A stretch of DNA of 64,000 nt from CAG-552 sp964516925 (GTDB taxonomy: Bacteria > Bacillota > Clostridia > Christensenellales > Pumilibacteraceae). The notes below the pieces were generated by a model. It did no database searches, was not told where the DNA came from, and saw nothing but the letters and a program-made list of their open reading frames with translations. Shown here one piece after another: positions 58,660 through 64,000 of the stretch (positions within the stretch are counted from its first letter, which is position 1; each line of letters starts with the position of its first letter). The translations under genes and the position numbers were made by a program. The stretch covers positions 17,755-81,754 of the forward strand of contig CAZEXL010000005.1 of NCBI GenBank assembly GCA_964516925.1, given 5' to 3'.

Positions 58660-58735
58660 TGTCTACCCTGTTTGGCATTGCAAGGTAGACAATATAATAT
58701 GTTTTTTCTATGTTTTTAGACTTTTTAGGTAGACA
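58660..58735. promoter_or_regulatory. three GGTAGACA boxes upstream of the EndoU toxin
   Basis: TGTCTACC (58660-58667) and GGTAGACA (58684-58691) form an 8-bp inverted repeat with a 16-bp spacer; a third GGTAGACA is at 58728-58735. TATAAT-like boxes follow the second and third copies. This looks like a regulator-binding region. The rest of 58563-58904 has no gene. Confidence 0.45.
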
Positions 58736-58807
58736 CTTTGTGTATAATTTAGAAAATGTTTTAAGTGTTAAGATAAATTTGGTATAAATTACGTTTGCTT
58801 AAAAGCA

Positions 58808-58845
58808 CAAAACGCCGTATTACATTTAGTAAATACAGCGTTTTG
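58808..58845. terminator. terminator-like hairpin downstream of guaA
   Basis: CAAAACGC (58808-58815) / GCGTTTTG (58838-58845), with an imperfect inner stem (GTATTACA/TAAATAC). A-rich and T-rich flanks allow function on either strand. Confidence 0.6.
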
Positions 58846-58904
58846 ATTATTTAACATTAAAAACCATAAAAGGAACAATCAACTAATGCGGCTTTCGTTT
58901 TATT

Positions 58905-60428
58905 TTATTCCCACTCGATTGTTGCGGGCGGCTTGGAAGTTATATCGTACACTACGCGGTTAACTTGCTTAACTTCGTTTACGATGCGAGTGCTGATTTT
59001 TTCGAGTACGTCAAAGGGTATGCGCGCCCAATCGGCAGTCATACCGTCTACGCTGGTTACCGCGCGAAGAGCAATCGTATAGTCGTAGGTACGCTCGTCG
59101 CCCATTACGCCGACGCTGCGAAGATTGGTAAGCACTGCAAAATACTGCCATATTTGCGTATTAAGTCCTGCTTTTTTGATCTCGTCGCGATAGATATAGT
59201 CGGCTTCTTTTAATAAATCGAGCTTATCCTTAGTAATGTCGCCTATAATTCTTATTGCAAGTCCGGGACCGGGGAACGGCTGACGCAAAACGATTTCCTC
59301 GCTTAAGCCGAGTTCGAAACCGAGCTTACGCACCTCGTCCTTAAACAAGTCCCTAAGCGGCTCGACGATTTCCTTAAAATCCACTACGCTGGGAAGTCCT
59401 CCTACGTTGTGGTGCGACTTGATTTTTGCCGAATTACCCAATCCGCTTTCGATGACGTCGGGATAGATGGTACCTTGAACGAGATAGTCCACCGCTCCTA
59501 TCTTTTTGGCTTCCGCTTCGAACACGCGAATAAACTCTTCGCCTATTATTTTACGTTTGCGTTCGGGTTCGGTTACGCCTTTAAGTTTAGTTAAAAATCT
59601 TTCGGAAACGTCGACTTTAATAAGGTTCATTTTAAGCCCGTCGCGGAATACGCTTACTACTTCGTCGGCTTCGTTTTTGCGAAGCAAACCGTGATCGACG
59701 AATATGCAAATAAGCTGCGGGCACGCCTTGTGTATAAGAGCAGCCGCCACCGCGCTGTCTACGCCGCCGCTTAACGCGCACAAAACCTTTTTGTCGCCTA
59801 TCTTTTCTTTTAAAGCTTTTATTGCCTGCGCCGCAAAGTTACCCATCGTCCAGTCGCCGCTAGCGCCGCAAACCGAGTAAAGGAAGTTTCTTAAAATCTC
59901 CATACCCTTTTGAGTGTGCATAACTTCGGGATGATATTGAACGCCGTACAATTTGCGCTCTTCGTTTTGCATCGCAGCCACCGGGCAGGTGTCCGTTTGA
60001 GCGGCTACGCTAAAACCTTCGGGGAGCTTTTCGATATAGTCGGTATGACTCATCCAACAAACCGAACCGCTTTGCACGCCGTCAAAGAGCTTGCCGTTTT
60101 CGTTTTTGAGGTTCTGTTTGCCGTATTCGCGCGGGCCGGAAGCGACCTTGCCGCCAAGCAAATGCGCCATAAGCTGGCAGCCGTAGCAAATTCCGAGCAC
60201 GGGAACACCCAACGAGAAAATCTCTTTGTCTACGGTAGGCGCGCCGCTTTGATTAACGCTGTTAGGTCCGCCCGTAAAAATAATACCTATGGGCTGCTTT
60301 TCTTTGATTTTTTCTATACTTGTGGTAAACGGCAACAGCTCGCAATAAACGTTAAACTCACGCACTCTGCGTGCGATAAGCTGATTGTACTGTCCGCCAA
60401 AATCCAAAACTACTACGGTTTGTCGCAT
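58905..60428 (-). CDS. guaA: GMP synthase (glutamine-hydrolysing)
   Basis: 507 residues, normal length. Converts XMP to GMP. Class I amidotransferase domain with GICYGCQLMAHLLGG (catalytic Cys near residue 80) and HPEV near 166; ATP-pyrophosphatase motif ALSGGVDSAVAAALI near 218-232; C-terminal dimerisation domain ends in KPPATIEWE. GGAGGG SD. Promoter at 60451-60479. No purine riboswitch was found in the short leader. Confidence 0.97.
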   Translation of the reverse strand: MRQTVVVLDFGGQYNQLIARRVREFNVYCELLPFTTSIEKIKEKQPIGIIFTGGPNSVNQSGAPTVDKEIFSLGVPVLGICYGCQLMAHLLGGKVASGPREYGKQNLKNENGKLFDGVQSGSVCWMSHTDYIEKLPEGFSVAAQTDTCPVAAMQNEERKLYGVQYHPEVMHTQKGMEILRNFLYSVCGASGDWTMGNFAAQAIKALKEKIGDKKVLCALSGGVDSAVAAALIHKACPQLICIFVDHGLLRKNEADEVVSVFRDGLKMNLIKVDVSERFLTKLKGVTEPERKRKIIGEEFIRVFEAEAKKIGAVDYLVQGTIYPDVIESGLGNSAKIKSHHNVGGLPSVVDFKEIVEPLRDLFKDEVRKLGFELGLSEEIVLRQPFPGPGLAIRIIGDITKDKLDLLKEADYIYRDEIKKAGLNTQIWQYFAVLTNLRSVGVMGDERTYDYTIALRAVTSVDGMTADWARIPFDVLEKISTRIVNEVKQVNRVVYDITSKPPATIEWE

Positions 60429-60450
60429 AGTCCCTCCTATTTATGCGTTT

Positions 60451-60479
60451 AGTATACCATTTTGCGTGCGTTAAATCAA
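60451..60479 (-). promoter_or_regulatory. promoter of guaA
   Basis: Minus strand TTGATT (60474-60479), 17 bp, TATACT (60451-60456). Confidence 0.65.
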
Positions 60480-60511
60480 GCGAATAAATACGATAGCCGT
60501 GTTTTTTTTGC

Positions 60512-60540
60512 TTGACAACAATCCCTCGTTGTGATATCAT
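60512..60540 (+). promoter_or_regulatory. promoter of the SPFH/RHH pair
   Basis: TTGACA (60512-60517), 17 bp, TATCAT (60535-60540), 55 bp before the ATG at 60595. Confidence 0.7.
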
Positions 60541-60594
60541 ATAAATATCAATTTAATACACGGCTTTTAATTAAACGAGCCGGAAGGAGAGTGT

Positions 60595-61554
60595 ATGAAT
60601 AAAGAAATTAAGGAAAAAGAGCTTAGTCCAAAAAGCGGTTTTGCAATGCTTGCGGTTACGATTTTATTTTTTGCGGCGTTTATCGCTTTGTTAATTTTGA
60701 CTGCCGTTGAAATTTTACCCGAATTTTGCATGGCTTTTGCCGCACTTGCTCTTATCGCTTTCGTGCTTACCCTGCCCGGCTTTAAGGTGGTAGGACCAAA
60801 CGAGGCGATAGTGTTGCTTTTGTTCGGGAAATACCACGGCACGATTAAGACGGACGGATTCTTTTGGGTAAATCCGTTTTGCACGACGTTTAATCCTACA
60901 AAAAAAGCTCTTTTGGAGGGAGTTTCGCTTAGCGATGACGGAAAAGCAACGATTGAAGTGGGAACAAAAAAAATCTCGCTTAAAGCAATAACGCTTAACA
61001 ACGCCAAGCAAAAGGTAAACGACGAAGAAGGCAATCCGATAGAAATAGGCGTCGTAGTAACCTGGCGAGTAATCGATACGGCTAAGGCTGTGTTTAACGT
61101 AGATAACTACATCGAATTCGTTTCGGTACAGGCGGACGCGGCAATTCGTCACGTGGCAAGATTGTATCCGTACGACATGAGCGACCAAGGCGACGAAAAA
61201 AGTTTGCGAGGCTCGACGCAAGAAGTGGCGGACGACCTTAAAAACGAACTTAACAACCGTATAGCGATTGCAGGTATCGAAATTCTGGAAGCAAGAATAG
61301 CTCACCTAGCCTACGCGCCCGAAATTGCTTCGGCAATGCTTCAACGTCAACAAGCGCGAGCTATAATAATAGCAAGACAAAAAATAGTAGAGGGCGCCGT
61401 AGGTATGGTGGATATGGCGCTTAAAATGCTGAGCGAAGGAAACATCGTCGAACTTGACGACGAACGCAAAGCTCAAATGGTAAGCAATTTGCTAGTCGTT
61501 TTGTGCGGCAACAAAGATGCACAACCCATAGTAAACAGCGGTTCTATTTACTAA
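60595..61554 (+). CDS. SPFH/Band 7 membrane protein
   Basis: 319 residues with a GGAAGGAGAG SD. Two N-terminal hydrophobic segments (about 16-40 and 44-63), then the SPFH core (FKVVGPNEAIVLLLFGKYHGTIKTDG... to LAYAPEIASAMLQRQQARAIIIARQKIVEGAVGMVDMAL). Forms membrane-associated oligomers; related to stomatin/HflK-type proteins. Its TAA overlaps the ATG of a small ribbon-helix-helix gene (TAATG). This pair recurs in Clostridia by my recollection; role unknown. Confidence 0.9.
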   Translation: MNKEIKEKELSPKSGFAMLAVTILFFAAFIALLILTAVEILPEFCMAFAALALIAFVLTLPGFKVVGPNEAIVLLLFGKYHGTIKTDGFFWVNPFCTTFNPTKKALLEGVSLSDDGKATIEVGTKKISLKAITLNNAKQKVNDEEGNPIEIGVVVTWRVIDTAKAVFNVDNYIEFVSVQADAAIRHVARLYPYDMSDQGDEKSLRGSTQEVADDLKNELNNRIAIAGIEILEARIAHLAYAPEIASAMLQRQQARAIIIARQKIVEGAVGMVDMALKMLSEGNIVELDDERKAQMVSNLLVVLCGNKDAQPIVNSGSIY

Positions 61555-61715
61555 TGGAAAAGCAGGATAAAAAAACAATTTTGTTACGACTTTCCCCTTC
61601 GCTTTACGACGAACTGGCTTCTTGGGCAAAGGACGACTTCAGGTCAATAAATTCACAAATCGAATATTTGCTTACCCAGCAAGTCAATAAACGAAAAAAG
61701 AACCCACCGCAATAG
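61554..61715 (+). CDS. 53-aa Arc-like ribbon-helix-helix protein
   Basis: ATG at 61554 inside the SPFH stop. The sequence KKTILLRLSPSLYDELASWA followed by KDDFRSINSQIEYLLTQQV is a typical beta-helix-helix (Arc/MetJ-type) fold, with IxLRLxPxLYxEL as the DNA-contact strand. Translationally coupled to the SPFH protein, so it may work with it instead of, or besides, binding DNA. Confidence 0.85.
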   Translation: MEKQDKKTILLRLSPSLYDELASWAKDDFRSINSQIEYLLTQQVNKRKKNPPQ

Positions 61716-61721
61716 AAAACG

Positions 61722-61750
61722 GCGACGAGAATTTTCTCGTCGCTTTTCTT
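61722..61750 (+). terminator. terminator of the SPFH/RHH operon
   Basis: GCGACGAGAA (61722-61731) / TTCTCGTCGC (61734-61743), then TTTTCTTT. Confidence 0.85.
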
Positions 61751-61879
61751 TGCACTCCTACAAAAACCTAATAAGACGATATCTATCGTTTCGTTTGCTA
61801 CGTTGCTTTCTAAAAACGCCGAAACGAATTGATTTTCGCCATTTTACCCGTTTTATAAGCAATAAATTCAGAAAAAGCG

Positions 61880-61908
61880 TTGACAAACACAATCGCATGT
61901 GATATAAT
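61880..61908 (+). promoter_or_regulatory. promoter of ssrA
   Basis: TTGACA (61880-61885), 17 bp, TATAAT (61903-61908), start predicted about 14 nt before the mature 5' end. Confidence 0.85.
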
Positions 61909-61921
61909 ACGCAAAGCTTAT

Positions 61922-62285
61922 GGGGGTGTACAGGCTTCGACGGGGTTTTGTAAGAACGGATATAAGCACGTGGTAGTGCGGCTACCTTAAAACGCAAAAC
62001 AAAATAAACGCTAATAATCAAAAAGTTGCAAGACCCGCTCTTGCGCTTGCTGCCTAGTTAATTTTCGCAGTCGTTACTCTTGCGTTCCTGTCGCGCATTC
62101 GGTAACGTCAATCAGACAGGCTACGGCTTATGGGCAGTGACCCTCGCCTATAAGCGGAACGAAGGTCACAAAGCGAGCGGTTTCGTTTACTAAAAACTCG
62201 CTTTAAGACTCTAAGTAAACTAAACGCGTAGAAAATCCGTTCGGAGGAATTTCGGAAGGGAGTTCGATTCTCCCCACCTCCACCA
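61922..62285 (+). ncRNA. ssrA: transfer-messenger RNA
   Basis: 364 nt. The tRNA-like ends pair (GGGGGTG with CACCTCC, one G-U) and the 3' end has an encoded CCA and T-arm GTTCGATTC. The 5' part GGGGGTGTACAGGCTTCGAC is diagnostic of tmRNA. The tag frame runs from GCT 62010 to TAG 62057 and encodes ANNQKVARPALALAA (plus the tmRNA alanine); the LALAA end is the usual ClpXP-type degradation signal. Rescues stalled ribosomes with SmpB. Confidence 0.97.
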
Positions 62286-62299
62286 TTAAAAACGATTAG

Positions 62300-62329
62300 T
62301 CTTGATACAATGAATTAATGGTATCAAGA
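62300..62329 (+). terminator. terminator-like hairpin after ssrA
   Basis: TCTTGATAC (62300-62308) / GTATCAAGA (62321-62329), 12-nt loop, followed by TTATTTG. The T-run is weak. Confidence 0.55.
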
Positions 62330-62375
62330 TTATTTGTATATTGTAATATCAATAATTACGGGCACAGGAGTTGGT

Positions 62376-63056
62376 ATGAAAATAATTAGTTGGAATTGCA
62401 ACGGCAAATTTCGAGAAAAATATGAAATAATTTCTACACTTGATGGTGATATTTATATAATACAAGAATGCGAAAATCCAAAACAATCATCGAATAACGA
62501 GTACAAATTATGGGCAAATAATTATGTGTGGATTGGTCGAGATAAAAATAGAGGCTTGGGGATTTTTGCGAAAAACAGCATACAGCTCACAAAATTGCAA
62601 TGGAATGAAATTTGCCTAAAATACTTTTTGCCAATCAGAATTAATAATAAATTTACGCTATTAGGAGTTTGGACTCAAAATCCGTACATTGAAGAATATT
62701 ATATTTATCAACAATTAAATAAGCAAAATTATAATAACAACACAATTTTGTTCGGTGATTTTAACAGCAATAAAAATTTTGATCATAAATACATAACACG
62801 AAAAGAACGTGGGCATACGGCAACCGTCAATGAATTAAATTCACTAGGTTTGGTAGATGCTTATCATTATCTTTCGAATGAAGATCAAGGACAAGAATCA
62901 TTAAACACGTTTTATTTGTATCGAAAAATTGAACGTGGCTACCATATTGATCACTGTTTTATTTCACCCGAGAAATTAGTAGATTATTCTATTTTAGATG
63001 ATCCATATTGGCTGACTTATTCTGATCATATGCCGTGCGTTTTAGAAATAAATTAG
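62376..63056 (+). CDS. endonuclease/exonuclease/phosphatase family protein
   Basis: 226 residues from ATG 62376 with an AGGAG SD; a longer frame to 62334 has none. EEP-fold motifs: ISWNCNG at 4-10, IIQECE near 34, LFGDFNSN near 130-137, HIDHCF near 205 and SDHMPCVLEI at the end. Metal-dependent hydrolase of DNA, RNA or phosphoesters; substrate unknown. Base composition is much more AT-rich and Asn-rich than the neighbours, and it directly follows ssrA, a known integration hot spot, so it is probably acquired. Confidence 0.88.
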   Translation: MKIISWNCNGKFREKYEIISTLDGDIYIIQECENPKQSSNNEYKLWANNYVWIGRDKNRGLGIFAKNSIQLTKLQWNEICLKYFLPIRINNKFTLLGVWTQNPYIEEYYIYQQLNKQNYNNNTILFGDFNSNKNFDHKYITRKERGHTATVNELNSLGLVDAYHYLSNEDQGQESLNTFYLYRKIERGYHIDHCFISPEKLVDYSILDDPYWLTYSDHMPCVLEIN

Positions 63057-63064
63057 AATACTGC

Positions 63065-63145
63065 GGGTGTCAAAATAATCGTTCTAACACTCAGGGGTGT
63101 CGCTTTTTTATCTTGGGGTGTCGGAATTTTCAAGTAGGGGTGTCG
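63065..63145 (+). repeat. cluster of GGGGTGTCG repeats
   Basis: GGGTGTC at 63065 and GGGGTGTCG at 63094, 63115 and 63137, spaced 21-29 bp in the same orientation. This looks like the multiple terminal repeats at ends of IS21-type elements, but no istA/istB remnant is present in the window. Inferred mobile-element scar. Confidence 0.5.
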
Positions 63146-63184
63146 TTTGTATCAAAATAGTTCGACAAACACACTTAATAGCAT

Positions 63185-63216
63185 AGGTTTGATACGAAAA
63201 ATATCAGACCTTTTTT
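63185..63216 (+). terminator. intrinsic terminator
   Basis: AGGTTTGATA (63185-63194) / TATCAGACCT (63202-63211) with one G-U, then T6 (63211-63216). It would end transcription from the EEP gene. Confidence 0.7.
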
Positions 63217-63374
63217 CTTTACATAAAGGAGTTAATTTCCTATTCTCGAATGTAAGAAGTTAGCCTTGCCGGAGTATCCTTTGGTATTTTTACAATTTTT
63301 TTATTTTTAACCATAGCATTACGGAACGAAAGCCCTGTCAACGAAATGAAAGGCGCTTCGGCGAAACAAATATG

Positions 63375-63403
63375 TTGAAAAATGCGAGATTTTGTAGTAT
63401 AAT
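63375..63403 (+). promoter_or_regulatory. promoter of the final partial gene
   Basis: TTGAAA (63375-63380), 17 bp, TATAAT (63398-63403), 37 bp before the ATG at 63440. Confidence 0.65.
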
Positions 63404-63439
63404 AAATGTAACGATAAATTTGAATTTGTGAGGCTGATT

Positions 63440-64000
63440 ATGGGATTTATATCGTTCAATGAAAACTACTACCGCAGAAAGCTGGAAGAATATGAGAATA
63501 TGATTCTTTCCGATGCAGATGTCTATGAAGCAAAACAGCTCCTGAAGGTGCTGGACGATCTGACCGATGAAGGATATACAAATCTGAACGATGCGATGGA
63601 AGCAGATTTCTCATGTCTCTCAAGACTGAGATCTGTTCTAAACCGATTCGGAGAAGCCCCCTTTCCTATCGATCATGAAAGGTTGTCAGATACCGATTAC
63701 GGAAAGAATGAATATGAACTTGAGGCTCTGCTTGGAAATCTGATTGAAGATGCTAGGAATCACAGCGGTGTTTCCGCCAATCCGTTTCTTGAAGAAATAT
63801 ACAGGTATTGTGAATGGATCGGATATGAAGAAGACACCGCCTATGTTTTTCTGATAAGAGACGCACTGCTGCCGTATGTATTCTTCCATAGTAAAGGAAG
63901 AGATAATATTCATCCGTGGCTGATCAGCCGCCGCTTTCTGGAAGGCATAACAGAAACGAAATGCGTGGATGACGATATACGCCTTCCTTTATACGAGGCC
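63440..64000 (+). CDS. unknown protein, C-terminus beyond window
   Basis: An open frame from ATG 63440 (MGFISFNENYYRRKLEEYE) to the window end, 187 residues so far, with a GTGAGG SD-like site. Helical, acidic, many Asp/Glu/Arg (DADVYEAKQLLKVLDDLTDEG; HPWLISRRFLEG). No TM. No family recognised. Codon use differs from the rest of the window: many CTG, ATC, CGC, GAT and GAA codons in place of the CTT/TTG, GTA/GTT and GCG/GCA preferred elsewhere. This points to a different donor and, with the IS-like repeats before it, to recent transfer. Confidence 0.7.
   Translation, partial: MGFISFNENYYRRKLEEYENMILSDADVYEAKQLLKVLDDLTDEGYTNLNDAMEADFSCLSRLRSVLNRFGEAPFPIDHERLSDTDYGKNEYELEALLGNLIEDARNHSGVSANPFLEEIYRYCEWIGYEEDTAYVFLIRDALLPYVFFHSKGRDNIHPWLISRRFLEGITETKCVDDDIRLPLYEA

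Noticed and set aside
60429..60450. Guanine riboswitch before guaA
   Set aside because: The predicted leader between promoter and SD is only about 15 nt, too short for an aptamer.
1..64000. CRISPR array, rRNA gene or intact transposase
   Set aside because: None was seen on either strand; the regular repeats present are protein-coding LRR/Sel1 repeats or the intergenic elements listed.

Overview
The window looks like chromosome of a spore-forming member of the Bacillota (class Clostridia), probably an uncultured gut lineage. The evidence is spo0A and spoIIID, a DnaD-like plus DnaI-like helicase-loading pair, a DUF4364 regulator, a TSCPD protein, Clostridia-style pyrimidine and biotin genes, AT-rich intergenic DNA and many BspA-type leucine-rich-repeat (LRR) surface proteins. 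No narrower name is claimed. Most genes have good Shine-Dalgarno (SD) sites, but at least five gene or operon heads (queH, galE, lysC, recF, birA) have none and instead carry a -10 box 6-8 nt before the ATG, which predicts leaderless mRNAs.

Layout. 1-2.9 kb: a minus-strand module of an SPFH protein with four zinc ribbons, a four-TM protein, a small beta-rich protein and a zinc-finger protein that runs off the window. 3.1-4.1 kb: a membrane-anchored CPCC zinc protein and a tiny hydrophobic protein. 4.3-12.0 kb: a six-gene minus-strand operon with a soluble FtsK/EccC-like ATPase (three ATPase-like modules, only the middle one intact), two about-100-residue helical proteins of WXG100 size, a 79-residue protein, a 350-residue coiled-coil protein and an LRR-Sel1-LRR protein without a signal peptide. 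This is the best candidate for an undescribed (type VII-like) system. 12.3-23.7 kb: housekeeping genes (Cof-type HAD phosphatase, uvrC, queH, dnaB, lipoprotein, pepF, sbcC, sbcD). 23.9-30.7 kb: helicase-loading pair, glnA, tRNA-Ala and tRNA-Ile, GNAT, galE, spo0A.

31-42 kb: three BspA-like LRR lipoproteins, DUF4364, TSCPD, spoIIID, a short aspartokinase and recF. Two intergenic stretches (36.99-37.73 and 41.57-42.08 kb) hold mosaic dispersed repeats marked by 13-bp hairpins. 42.1-44.5 kb: uraA-upp behind a leader-peptide/terminator arrangement resembling pyrBI attenuation. 44.9-48.4 kb: aldehyde dehydrogenase, tRNA-Ser, and birA-bioY under a clear BirA operator. 48.5-52.7 kb: a MarR-controlled heterodimeric ABC exporter with the same CTAAC-N3-GTTAG operator in two places. 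52.8-56.8 kb: a lipoprotein, then trkA-trkH followed directly by a 35-residue antitoxin and a Doc toxin.

56.9-58.9 kb: an AT-rich islet with tiny ORFs and an orphan EndoU-like toxin with a putative immunity gene. 58.9-62.3 kb: guaA, an SPFH protein with a ribbon-helix-helix partner, and tmRNA. 62.3-64 kb: probably acquired DNA downstream of ssrA (an AT-rich endonuclease/exonuclease/phosphatase gene, a GGGGTGTCG repeat cluster, and a final truncated gene whose codon use differs from the rest). No CRISPR array, intact transposase or rRNA gene was seen.
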